Source of the DNA: Candidatus Uhrbacteria bacterium RIFOXYA2_FULL_40_9 | GTDB lineage: Bacteria > Patescibacteriota > Patescibacteriia > UBA9934 > GWF2-40-263 | DNA: 15,130 bases | Direction: 5' to 3' | NCBI GenBank assembly: GCA_001791615.1 | Contig: MGEY01000009.1 | Coordinates: 4,344-19,473 of the forward strand | Shown here: in pieces, positions 1-6,739 of the stretch | How the letters are laid out: each line of letters opens with the position of its first letter | Numbering within the stretch: position 1 is the stretch's first letter | Made by a program: the position numbers and the translations under genes | Notes under the pieces: generated by a model | Databases searched by the model: none | What the model was told of the DNA's origin: nothing | What the model saw: the letters and a program-made list of their open reading frames with translations, nothing else

Positions 1-23
1 AGGGTCCGCATGGGCCCTGTTTT
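1..23 (+). terminator. Weak hairpin plus short T run, possible end of an upstream gene
   Basis: Positions 1-7 can pair with 12-18 (one G-U pair) around a 4-nt loop, giving a GC-rich 7-bp stem, followed by G and four Ts at 20-23. This has the form of a short intrinsic terminator for a gene to the left of the window. The T run is short and the window edge hides the context, so confidence is low. Confidence 0.3.
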
Positions 24-31
24 GATATAAT
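23..31 (+). promoter_or_regulatory. Extended -10 promoter element (TGATATAAT)
   Basis: A perfect TATAAT at 26-31 is preceded by TG-N (23-25), the extended -10 form that can work without a -35 box. No -35 is recognisable near position 3-8. Transcription would start near 38, just before the palindromic repeat array, so the repeats would form hairpins in the transcript. The next gene starts at 260, so the leader would be about 220 nt. Confidence 0.4.
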
Positions 32-40
32 GGAAAATGA

Positions 41-155
41 CGGGACTAAAGTCCCTAGGAAATAAAGTTTTCTCAGCCACTTTAGTGGCGGGGTTAAACT
101 CAGCGGGACTAAAGTCCCTGAGAAATAAACGGGACTAAAGTCCCTGGGAAATAGA
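41..155. repeat. Array of three 26-bp palindromic repeats plus a related palindrome
   Basis: Three copies of a 26-bp unit lie at 41-66, 104-129 and 130-155; the last two are directly abutting. Each carries the perfect 14-bp palindrome GGGACTAAAGTCCC followed by an AAATA-type tail. Between copies 1 and 2 is a different perfect palindrome, GCCACTTTAGTGGC (76-89), with the same inner ACT/AGT bases. CTCAGC occurs twice (72-77, 99-104), and 69-76 is the inverted repeat of 118-125. This resembles clustered REP-like intergenic palindromes. No transposase or RAYT gene is visible here, so the element family is unknown. Confidence 0.85.
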
Positions 156-173
156 AAAAATTCAATTTATTCC

Positions 174-195
174 ATCCACAGCCTTGGTTGTGGAT
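174..195. repeat. Inverted repeat ATCCACA-N8-TGTGGAT
   Basis: A 7-bp perfect inverted repeat (174-180 and 189-195) with an 8-nt loop. No T tract follows, so it is not a terminator. Its right arm overlaps the proposed -35 box at 188-193, so it could be an operator for a DNA-binding regulator. That role is inference from position only. Confidence 0.45.
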
Positions 196-216
196 ACCTG
201 TTGTATTCGGTACAAT
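188..216 (+). promoter_or_regulatory. Promoter candidate upstream of the first gene (TTGTGG-N17-TACAAT)
   Basis: A -35-like TTGTGG (188-193) and a -10-like TACAAT (211-216) are separated by exactly 17 nt. Transcription would begin near 223, giving a leader of about 37 nt to the ATG at 260. This is the best promoter candidate for the 260-691 gene, and possibly for the following large membrane protein by read-through of the weak terminator between them. Confidence 0.45.
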
Positions 217-259
217 AATGGCGAGTTTTCGTTGTTTTTATTACATTTTTTCATAACAT

Positions 260-691
260 ATGGCCATTGAATCAAAAATGAGCCGTCCCATGTTTGGGGC
301 CACAGAAGAGAAGAAAGGAACAAAGGGGTATCTCATTCTTAGTTCTGTCATTGTCCTTTTTCTTATTCTTGTAAGTGTTTGGTCCTTTTTCTTTGCTGGC
401 AAAATCTCTTTTTCTAGTGATTATCAAGCGGTTTTTCTCGATAATGGGCAGGTTTACTTTGGCGCTATTTTTAACGAAAATACAGATTATTATCGGCTTA
501 CTGATGTCTATTATCTGCAATCTGGTTACAACATGCAGGCAGATTCAGATGTTGCCCTCGTAAAATTGGGGAAAGAAATGCATGGTCCAGAAGATGAAAT
601 GTTCATTTCAAAGCAACACATCCTTTTTATAGAAGACCTCACAGAAGAATCAAAGGTTGTGCAAGCTATTCAAACTTATAAAAAACAATAA
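260..691 (+). CDS. Small single-pass membrane protein, conserved-hypothetical type
   Basis: 143 aa. A hydrophilic N-terminus of about 22 residues is followed by one strong transmembrane segment (about 24-46) and then a roughly 95-residue soluble domain. That domain is rich in aromatic and acidic residues (VYFGAIF at 66-72, YYRLTDVYYLQ, a HGPEDEMFI stretch). The single segment and lysines before it suggest an N-in, C-out anchor. I recall similar single-pass proteins with a D-N-G-Q-V-Y-F-G core in Patescibacteria genomes, but I cannot name a function. The ATG at 260 has no SD; an in-frame ATG at 278 is an alternative and also lacks one. It lies 46 nt before the O-antigen-ligase-like gene on the same strand, with a weak terminator between, so a shared envelope role is possible but unproven. 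Confidence 0.8.
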   Translation: MAIESKMSRPMFGATEEKKGTKGYLILSSVIVLFLILVSVWSFFFAGKISFSSDYQAVFLDNGQVYFGAIFNENTDYYRLTDVYYLQSGYNMQADSDVALVKLGKEMHGPEDEMFISKQHILFIEDLTEESKVVQAIQTYKKQ

Positions 692-695
692 GAAT

Positions 696-722
696 AGGCT
701 GACAAGTTGAAGCCAGCCTTTT
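696..722 (+). terminator. Weak intrinsic terminator after the small membrane protein gene
   Basis: AGGCTG at 696-701 pairs with CAGCCT at 714-719 across a 12-nt loop, followed by a run of only four Ts (719-722). The short T tract suggests partial termination, leaving read-through into the gene at 738. A TTTAAT at 720-725 inside the element could also serve as a -10 for that gene. Confidence 0.5.
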
Positions 723-737
723 AATCCCTATTTTTCT

Positions 738-3188
738 ATGAATATGACTTCTTCAGAAGTTGTACAACGCATTGTGAAAAATACAGATGTTTTTCATTCT
801 GTAGCGCGTTGGGCAATTTATGCACTGTTTTTCCTTATTCCGCTTTTCTTTCTTCCTTGGACTTCAAGCCTTTTGGAGATTAATAAACAGATCCTTTTCG
901 TGATTCTCACGGTTGTCGCTCTTGTTGCCTGGCTTGGGACCATGGTTCTTGGAAAACGATTAACCTTTCGTTCTGGATGGTTAAACCTTGTTCCAGCTTT
1001 ATTTCTTGTGGGAATCTTGGTTTCTTCCCTCTTTTCTGTAGCAGGATACCAAACATGGGTTGGTCAAAATACTCAGGAATATACAAGTTTCCTTTCTGTT
1101 GCCATGTTTGTTTTTTTGTTCTATCTCTTGAAGAACACTGTTTCTGGAACAAAAGTACAGCAAAATATTCTCTTTATTTTTCTTTTGTCTGCAGCTCTTT
1201 CCGGACTCGTGACTTTACTTGGAATGTTTAATCTTGTTCATCTTCCATTTTCTTTTGCTGAATCTGTGGGGTTTAACACCATTGGAACAATCAATGGTTT
1301 TGTAGAATTTTTAATGATAGCCATGTTTGTCGGAATTGCGATGTGGCTTGTGTCACAAAAGGGAACAGACCGTTTGATCCCAAGCAGTGGTTATGGAAAG
1401 TTTCTTCGTGTTTTGATCGTTTTCATTTCCCTTGTTACCTTAGTGACCTTGATTGCAATTGATTTTTGGGTTTTCTGGGTTATTTGTCTTGTGGGTGTTC
1501 TTCTTCTTGCTGTGTTTGCCTTTTTACAAACCCATGAGTTTCCAAAACCAAAACGTTTTGCATTCCCACTTGTCGTGCTACTCATCAGTATTGTGTTTCT
1601 TTTTTTCTCCACCCCATTACGATTGAATCTCCCTGTTATTGTTTCACCAAGTTATGGAACAAGTTGGAACATCACTCTTGATACCCTTTCAACAGGAGTG
1701 GATCAATTGCTTCTTGGATCAGGTCCTGGAACATTCATGCACGATTATCTTTTGCATAAACCAGTGGAAGTGAACGGATCAACATTTTGGTCTCTTCGAT
1801 TTGATCGTGCAAAAAGCTATGCACTCACTTTGCTTGCAACAACCGGAATTATTGGTGGGCTCCTTTGGGTTGTTTTGATGGGATGGGTTGCGGCAAAAAC
1901 ACTTGGTCGATTATTGTTTGAACGAAACCATGCCGAGTGGAAGATGACGTATGTCTTTTTTGTGGGATGGTTTATCCTCTTGCTCTCTCATTTGCTTTAT
2001 TCCTCCAACTTTACCTTGCAATTCTTGCTTTGGGGATTTGCTGGATTACTCGCAAGTCAATTTGCTGTCAAAACATGGGAAACAGATTTTGGTCGCTCTC
2101 CACGTTTAGGTCTTATTTTGACTTCCTCCTTTGTTATTATAGGAATTGGTTTGCTTGCAACATTATTTATCAGTGTTCAACGTTATTCTGCAGATGTCGC
2201 TTTTGCACAGGCTGTCATTGCTGATCAAGAAGGGGGAGATATTAGTTTGGTTATTGAAAAGATGAATAAAGCAGTCAGCTACAATGGACTCAGCGATGTT
2301 TATCAACGAAACTTAAGCTCTGCTCTTCTGATTAAAGCACAAAGAACAATTGCAACAGTTGAAGGAGAAATGACCACTGAACAGACGCAAGAAATTCTTG
2401 GTTATGTAAAGGCAAGCATTGAGGCTGCACAAAAAGCCACACAACTCGAGTCTTACAATGTTTCAAACTGGAGCATGCTTGGATCTGTGTATCGTGATGT
2501 CATGTCTTTTGCTTCTGGCGCAGAAGATCTTGCAGCAAACTCTTTCCTTAATGCAATTCGACTTGAGCCAAACAATCCTGTTCATTACACCAATTTAGGA
2601 CGCGTTTATTTAACTGTTTCAGAAAGAGCAAAATCCTTAAAGACTGCAGAAAATGCTGAATTAGCAGCTACTGCCACAGAACAAGAAGTGACTTTGCTTG
2701 CTTCTGCAGAAGAAGCCTTTAACAAAGCGATTGAACTTAAAGGTGATTATGCAGTCGCTCATTATTATTTGGCAGCAACCTATGAGCGCCAAGGAAAGAT
2801 GAATGATGCAGCAACACGCATGATCGCTTTGTATAATTATCGACCAACGGATATTGGGGTAGGATTTCAACTTGGTCTTTTGCTCTTGCGTATGGAAGAA
2901 TATGATGCCGCACAACAAGTCCTTGAAAATATTGTTGGTCTCTCTCCAAATTACAGTAATGCTCTTTGGTATCTTTCTGCGTTGTATGAACTTCAAGGGG
3001 ATCGGGATGCCGCTATTGCCACGATTGAACGTGTGAGTGAGCTTAATCCTGGAAACAGTCTTGTTGAAGCGCGTTTGAATACCTTGAATACAGGAGGAGC
3101 CGTTGAAGAAATTCCACAACCAGTTGAGGAAGGGGAAGAAGGGGCAACAGATGTTTCTCAAGGAGAGATTGTTGAAGAAGTAGAATAA
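738..3188 (+). CDS. O-antigen ligase/polymerase-like (Wzy_C) membrane protein with C-terminal TPR repeats
   Basis: 816 aa. Residues about 24-480 hold some 12-13 hydrophobic segments. Between them, at about 300-355, is a long extracytoplasmic-type loop containing GSGPGTF (327-333), which matches the glycine-rich motif of the Wzy_C/O-antigen ligase family before a partly polar stretch. Residues about 485-775 are soluble and helical, with TPR-like units such as ALEPNNP-type turns (FLNAIRLEPNNPVHYTNLG at 603-621) and AHYYLAATYERQGK. The last 30 residues are very acidic. Family members transfer or polymerise lipid-linked glycans at the outer face of the cytoplasmic membrane, and some glycosylate proteins; the substrate here cannot be read from sequence. 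There is no SD before the ATG at 738. The gene ends in a strong terminator facing the DHH-like gene. Confidence 0.85.
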   Translation: MNMTSSEVVQRIVKNTDVFHSVARWAIYALFFLIPLFFLPWTSSLLEINKQILFVILTVVALVAWLGTMVLGKRLTFRSGWLNLVPALFLVGILVSSLFSVAGYQTWVGQNTQEYTSFLSVAMFVFLFYLLKNTVSGTKVQQNILFIFLLSAALSGLVTLLGMFNLVHLPFSFAESVGFNTIGTINGFVEFLMIAMFVGIAMWLVSQKGTDRLIPSSGYGKFLRVLIVFISLVTLVTLIAIDFWVFWVICLVGVLLLAVFAFLQTHEFPKPKRFAFPLVVLLISIVFLFFSTPLRLNLPVIVSPSYGTSWNITLDTLSTGVDQLLLGSGPGTFMHDYLLHKPVEVNGSTFWSLRFDRAKSYALTLLATTGIIGGLLWVVLMGWVAAKTLGRLLFERNHAEWKMTYVFFVGWFILLLSHLLYSSNFTLQFLLWGFAGLLASQFAVKTWETDFGRSPRLGLILTSSFVIIGIGLLATLFISVQRYSADVAFAQAVIADQEGGDISLVIEKMNKAVSYNGLSDVYQRNLSSALLIKAQRTIATVEGEMTTEQTQEILGYVKASIEAAQKATQLESYNVSNWSMLGSVYRDVMSFASGAEDLAANSFLNAIRLEPNNPVHYTNLGRVYLTVSERAKSLKTAENAELAATATEQEVTLLASAEEAFNKAIELKGDYAVAHYYLAATYERQGKMNDAATRMIALYNYRPTDIGVGFQLGLLLLRMEEYDAAQQVLENIVGLSPNYSNALWYLSALYELQGDRDAAIATIERVSELNPGNSLVEARLNTLNTGGAVEEIPQPVEEGEEGATDVSQGEIVEEVE

Positions 3189-3196
3189 AAGAATCA

Positions 3197-3226
3197 AAAA
3201 ACCGACTGTTTACACGGTCGGTTTTT
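3197..3226. terminator. Bidirectional intrinsic terminator between convergent genes
   Basis: AAAAACCGAC (3197-3206) pairs with GTCGGTTTTT (3217-3226). The stem extends inward by T-G, G-C and T-A pairs (3207-3209 with 3214-3216) to a TTAC loop (3210-3213). T runs follow the stem on both strands. It sits between the stop of the ligase-like gene (3188) and the stop of the minus-strand DHH-like gene (3228), so it can end both transcripts. Confidence 0.92.
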
Positions 3227-3227
3227 G

Positions 3228-4382
3228 TTATCTTTGTATTTTTTGATTGTTTCGAATGGTGTCTAAGATCAGTTTTTCTGCATCAACAATATGTTTATCC
3301 TTGAGAAAAAGTCTTGCTTCCCGACTATTCCCCGTGGGATTGAGTGGAGAAAGAAGTTGCAGAGCATGGTACTCATGATCTGTTTGGATAATAGCACATG
3401 CATTTTTTTGAGCGTCTTCGTAAAGGACAATGATGATTTTTGCTTGGGGAGACGTTGAGAGAAGTTCATCAATGACATCTGGGAGATCTTGTTCTTTTGC
3501 CCCTGCATGGAGAAAGTCCTGTTGTGAAAGAAGTGTCCAAACCGCATTTATTGATTCATCAGATTTTAGCCGAGCAAGGGCACGACCCCACAAACGAAGG
3601 GTTTCCACAGAACGCGTGCGATATAAATGATGGACAATCATATCGCGTCTTGCTCCTTTTGCAATGAGTTTGCTCGCCGTCTGTAAAGTGCGAGCTGTCA
3701 CATTTTTATGTTTGAAGCTTTTTGTTTTGGCTATCATTCCTGTCAGAAAAGCCGTTGCCACTTCTTCATCAATAAACTCTGCTTCAAATGAATCAATTAA
3801 ATCGTGACAGACTTCTCCACAGGCACAAGCCGTAAGATCAACGGCGTTGATTTGTCCAAAATGTTCATTAGAAGGGGAGTGATCAATATTGATAATAGGG
3901 GTGCGTAGGAAGAATTCCGTATTTTCTAAATAAAGATGTCCACACGCTTCAAGATCATTTGCCCCGATCACGATAATCAGATCATAACGGAATGCAGAAG
4001 CAGTTAATTGAATATCCTCTTTACTCCACTGACCTTTCTTTGGGGAAAGATAAACATAAAGCCGATCTTCTTTAAGTTCATAAGAAAGTTCTTCCACAGG
4101 GGTTTCTTTTGCATTGAGTTCAATGACAAATTGCTGAAGATTCTCAAGACGATTTTTTATAAGTCCATGGTCTGTCAAAAAAGAAATTTGTTTTGTGGGC
4201 GTTTCCTCAACTGCAACAATCTGTGGTTGTTTTTCTAGTTTTTGGAGCACGCGTGCAATTCCTAAGGCACTTCCATATCCATCAGGTCCGGCTCCTTGTG
4301 CTACACAAATAAGCGGGGTTTTACTCCGCTTTATAGTTTCAAGAAATTGTTGATGGGTTTGAAGCGCCATGCCAGTGATCAT
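3228..4382 (-). CDS. Degenerate DHH-family phosphoesterase-like protein (probable pseudoenzyme)
   Basis: 384 aa, with the overall layout of DHH/NrnA-type proteins but with the catalytic motifs eroded. Motif I, normally His-x-x-x-Asp-x-Asp, reads GAGPDGYGS (30-38): the His and the second Asp are gone. The motif II Asp appears replaced in VIGANDLE (138-145). Motif III DHH reads DHS (167-169), still followed by a typical SNEHFG. Motif IV, usually G-I-x-x-D-T, reads GMIAKT (215-220), Asp to Lys. The C-terminal DHHA1 Gly-Gly-Gly-His is absent; NPTGNSREARL (348-358) occupies that end. Active family members cleave short RNA or cyclic dinucleotides using two Mn ions; this one probably cannot, and may bind a nucleotide or RNA instead. 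The ATG at 4382 is chosen because a strong SD lies 8 nt upstream. It has its own promoter and is monocistronic. Confidence 0.8.
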   Translation of the reverse strand: MITGMALQTHQQFLETIKRSKTPLICVAQGAGPDGYGSALGIARVLQKLEKQPQIVAVEETPTKQISFLTDHGLIKNRLENLQQFVIELNAKETPVEELSYELKEDRLYVYLSPKKGQWSKEDIQLTASAFRYDLIIVIGANDLEACGHLYLENTEFFLRTPIINIDHSPSNEHFGQINAVDLTACACGEVCHDLIDSFEAEFIDEEVATAFLTGMIAKTKSFKHKNVTARTLQTASKLIAKGARRDMIVHHLYRTRSVETLRLWGRALARLKSDESINAVWTLLSQQDFLHAGAKEQDLPDVIDELLSTSPQAKIIIVLYEDAQKNACAIIQTDHEYHALQLLSPLNPTGNSREARLFLKDKHIVDAEKLILDTIRNNQKIQR

Positions 4383-4390
4383 TTATTTTT

Positions 4391-4398
4391 TCCTCCTC
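4391..4398 (-). promoter_or_regulatory. Strong Shine-Dalgarno (GAGGAGGA) for the DHH-like gene
   Basis: Read on the minus strand, GAGGAGGA lies 8 nt before the ATG at 4382, which decides that start over the in-frame ATG at 4370. It stands out because most plus-strand genes here have no recognisable SD. Confidence 0.85.
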
Positions 4399-4422
4399 AA
4401 CAAGCATGGATGTTGATGGGCT

Positions 4423-4451
4423 ACTCTACCGTAGGCAGAAAAAGGCGTCAA
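4423..4451 (-). promoter_or_regulatory. Sigma-70-type promoter TTGACG-N17-TAGAGT for the DHH-like gene
   Basis: On the minus strand the -35 TTGACG (4446-4451) and the -10 TAGAGT (4423-4428) are separated by 17 nt. Transcription would begin near 4416, giving a leader of about 34 nt that contains the SD. It lies just downstream of the terminator of the neighbouring lipoprotein gene, so the DHH-like gene is an independent unit. Confidence 0.75.
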
Positions 4452-4472
4452 GGGATTAAAAAGGGGATAACG

Positions 4473-4501
4473 AAAAAAGCCCCCGTTTTGGGGCTTTCGT
4501 T
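4473..4501 (-). terminator. Strong intrinsic terminator overlapping the lipoprotein stop codon
   Basis: On the minus strand AAAGCCCC (4490-4497) pairs with GGGGCTTT (4476-4483), followed by Ts to 4473. Outer CGTT/AACG bases extend the symmetry, and the stop codon at 4500-4502 overlaps the base of the hairpin. The terminator therefore begins at the end of the coding region. Confidence 0.93.
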
Positions 4502-6587
4502 ACATACCAAGACCAAAGATGAGGTAGAGAGATCCAGACCCAATGCCTCCGGCATCTTGATCTGGAACACCGATGGCAAAATCCTCGTAGCCGTCGGTAT
4601 TTTGATCACCAGCAGGACAAAGCACATATCCGGCCCCATCATTTTGTGCTTCTCCCCACCAGGTGGCATCCGCATCTGTGAGATCCAGAGATCCTTCCAA
4701 TGAACCATAGAAAAGAGAAACGCTTCCTTGATCCGAGAAAGTGTTATCACGAAGAGGCGTGCCAACAAGGAGATCTTCCTTTTCATCCATATTGATATCA
4801 ACCATTGTGGCGCTTGTTCCTACGCGATCTGTATCAGAGTTACCGATGATCACGAATGCGGCATCGGTTACAGACGTTTTTTCCAAGAGAGGACTTTCCA
4901 TGAGATAGAGAGCGCCTTGTTCAGACAAAGTGCCTGTCAAACGTGGGGCTCCAATCAAAAGATCATCATATCCGTCTTCATTGGTATCGTTTGCCGATGC
5001 AAGAAAACTGCCCGCCCATTCTCCGGCCGTGGTTCCGTAGATGAAACCATCAGCGTCAGAAAGGGAAACATCACTTTCCACAGGACCCAGGAGGCAATAC
5101 ACCGTTCCAACATTTGTAAAACTCGTATCATGATAGGGGCTGCCAATCAGCAAATCAGTCACCCCATCACCATTAAGATCGGTGGCGATCATTGTGGAAC
5201 CGGCTCGATCTCCGCTTTGTTCTCCTGTGATTGTGGAATCCGCATCTGCCAAGGACCATGTTCCAAAGACAGGGGGGCCGCGGAACAGATAGATCGCACC
5301 TTCGTCTTCGTTATAAACATTCACACGAGGAGCACCGATGAGAATGTCAGGGTTTGTATCTCCATCCAAGGAAGAAGTGAACAATACCGTAGTGCCCGCA
5401 TAATCGGCCTCTGCAATTCCGGAAAAAATTACTTCCGATGTCTCAAGGGAGGTGGATGTGCTGATGGGCCCGAGCATCAAATATGCACAACCGGCATTTG
5501 TCATCACACGGCTGTCACCATAGGAGCCAATCAGGAAGTCGTTGACGCCGTCTCCATTCATATCATTTTGAGTGGCTAGCGCATTTCCGGCATAGCCATA
5601 GGTTTGCTCCCCATACAGTTTGATGGGATCAATCAATGTTTCACTTTCCGCGTGAGGTCCATAAAGGATAGAAACGGCTCCCGCATTGGTACCACCAAAA
5701 TCATCTGAGGTTGATCCGATAAGCAAATCATTCGTACCATTTTCATCAAGATCTCCGGCAAGATATAGAGAGGATCCGAAATTGACAGATGCAGTATTCA
5801 CCGTAATTTTAACACTATCTGACAGAGAGTTTTCTATCTCATAGATACATTCAAGAGCTTCCTCGTCACAATTGTTATCGATCCAATCATTGCAGATTTC
5901 TTCTTCTCCAGGATTGATGTCTGGATCAGCATCATCACAATCCGTGGCATCACGCACATACCCACTTGGCGGTTGGCAGTCATTCACAGAGGTTGAAACA
6001 TCTCCATATCCATCTTCATCCTCATCTCGATAATAATCATAGTAGTCGCCATCAGTATCCGTTTCTCCATCACAGTCGTTGTCGATCAAATCTCCACAAA
6101 CTTCAGAGGCATCTGGATTGGTTGTGGTTTGTGCATCATCACAATCCGTGTTGTCTGCTACATATCCTTCTGGTTGATCACAATCATACTGGATGCGATC
6201 CGGATTCCCAAAAGTGTCTTGATCCGCATCTCGGTACCAGGTTGTACGATCGATTGCGTCATCATCAATCACTTCATCACAATTATTATCAATCCCATCA
6301 CATACTTCATCAGCATCAGGATAAATGCTTGGGTTTCCATCATCACAATCACCAGTTTGAGAAGCATAGTTGTCAATAGGATCACATTGTGTGATTCCGC
6401 CTGTATTTCCAAATCCATCATGATCATTATCAAGGTACCATGTAAGGATTCCCACAGAAGGATTTGTATCATCACAATCTCTTTCAAAAGAGATTCCATC
6501 CCCATCACGATCAATTTCCCCAATCAAAAAGGGGTTCAGAGCGCAGGAAGAAAGAAACAGGAAAGACACAGTGAGAAAATAACACAT
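4500..6587 (-). CDS. Surface lipoprotein with MopE-type metal-binding repeats and seven FG-GAP repeats
   Basis: 695 aa from the ATG at 6587. Residues 1-15 form a hydrophobic signal ending in the lipobox LSSC (Cys15 lipidated). Residues about 24-247 contain four to five Cys/Asp-rich units of the MopE-like putative metal-binding type, each with DxDxDG, DCDD, NP and CDGIDNNCD-like signatures. Residues about 270-693 contain seven FG-GAP repeats, each with a D-x-N-x-D-G-x-x-D-x-x-I-G calcium loop (for example at 340-355, 469-483 and 533-547), predicting a seven-bladed integrin-type propeller. The product should be an envelope-anchored, Ca/metal-binding adhesin or scaffold. The start at 6587 is chosen because AAGGAGA precedes it and the promoter lies at 6637-6665. 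A longer reading frame, open to an ATG at 6707, begins upstream of that promoter. The signal lacks the usual N-terminal Lys/Arg. Confidence 0.88.
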   Translation of the reverse strand: MCYFLTVSFLFLSSCALNPFLIGEIDRDGDGISFERDCDDTNPSVGILTWYLDNDHDGFGNTGGITQCDPIDNYASQTGDCDDGNPSIYPDADEVCDGIDNNCDEVIDDDAIDRTTWYRDADQDTFGNPDRIQYDCDQPEGYVADNTDCDDAQTTTNPDASEVCGDLIDNDCDGETDTDGDYYDYYRDEDEDGYGDVSTSVNDCQPPSGYVRDATDCDDADPDINPGEEEICNDWIDNNCDEEALECIYEIENSLSDSVKITVNTASVNFGSSLYLAGDLDENGTNDLLIGSTSDDFGGTNAGAVSILYGPHAESETLIDPIKLYGEQTYGYAGNALATQNDMNGDGVNDFLIGSYGDSRVMTNAGCAYLMLGPISTSTSLETSEVIFSGIAEADYAGTTVLFTSSLDGDTNPDILIGAPRVNVYNEDEGAIYLFRGPPVFGTWSLADADSTITGEQSGDRAGSTMIATDLNGDGVTDLLIGSPYHDTSFTNVGTVYCLLGPVESDVSLSDADGFIYGTTAGEWAGSFLASANDTNEDGYDDLLIGAPRLTGTLSEQGALYLMESPLLEKTSVTDAAFVIIGNSDTDRVGTSATMVDINMDEKEDLLVGTPLRDNTFSDQGSVSLFYGSLEGSLDLTDADATWWGEAQNDGAGYVLCPAGDQNTDGYEDFAIGVPDQDAGGIGSGSLYLIFGLGM

Positions 6588-6591
6588 GGAT

Positions 6592-6598
6592 TCTCCTT
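6592..6598 (-). promoter_or_regulatory. Shine-Dalgarno (AAGGAGA) fixing the lipoprotein start
   Basis: On the minus strand AAGGAGA ends 4 nt before the ATG at 6587. It supports that start, which places the lipobox Cys at residue 15, over the upstream in-frame ATG at 6707. Confidence 0.85.
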
Positions 6599-6636
6599 TG
6601 TTTTTTTGGTCTAGGTTGTAAAGAGCTTGACGCCGT

Positions 6637-6665
6637 ATTCTTGTTGAAAACGGGTGTTTTGTCAA
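6637..6665 (-). promoter_or_regulatory. Promoter TTGACA-N17-AAGAAT for the lipoprotein gene
   Basis: On the minus strand a perfect -35 TTGACA (6660-6665) and a -10-like AAGAAT (6637-6642) are spaced by 17 nt. Transcription would start near 6630, giving a leader of about 43 nt to the ATG at 6587. CTTGAC at 6626-6631 and GTCAAG at 6661-6666 form a widely spaced inverted repeat around the core promoter. Confidence 0.65.
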
Positions 6666-6701
6666 GAAAAGGGCTGAGGATGTTATACCATGCTTATCAG
6701 G

Positions 6702-6730
6702 TTGCAAAAAGGCGATATTTTGCGTAAACT
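6702..6730 (+). promoter_or_regulatory. Candidate promoter TTGCAA-N17-TAAACT for valS, near-leaderless
   Basis: TTGCAA (6702-6707) and TAAACT (6725-6730) are 17 nt apart, and the valS ATG is at 6740, only 9 nt after the -10. Transcription would begin about 3 nt before the ATG. No SD is present. The region 6588-6739 is a divergent intergenic space with the lipoprotein promoter on the other strand. Confidence 0.35.
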
Positions 6731-6739
6731 GGCTTTGTT

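Noticed and set aside
41..155. Possible CRISPR array
   Set aside because: Only three repeats, one gap of 37 nt and one of zero, and no cas genes; a palindromic repeat cluster fits better.
2661..3197. 178-codon minus-strand open frame opposite the TPR region
   Set aside because: Antisense shadow of the ligase/TPR gene; low-complexity Phe/Ile/Ser composition and no start signal.
4728..5579. 283-codon open frame on the plus strand inside the lipoprotein gene
   Set aside because: It lies wholly opposite the FG-GAP repeats, is Cys/Ile-rich with no domain logic, and is an antisense shadow of repetitive Asp/Gly codons.
5966..6614. Two plus-strand open frames rich in His or Ile opposite the MopE repeats
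   Set aside because: His-rich and Ile-rich composition is the direct complement of the repeated GAT/TGT codons of the metal-binding repeats; no independent support.
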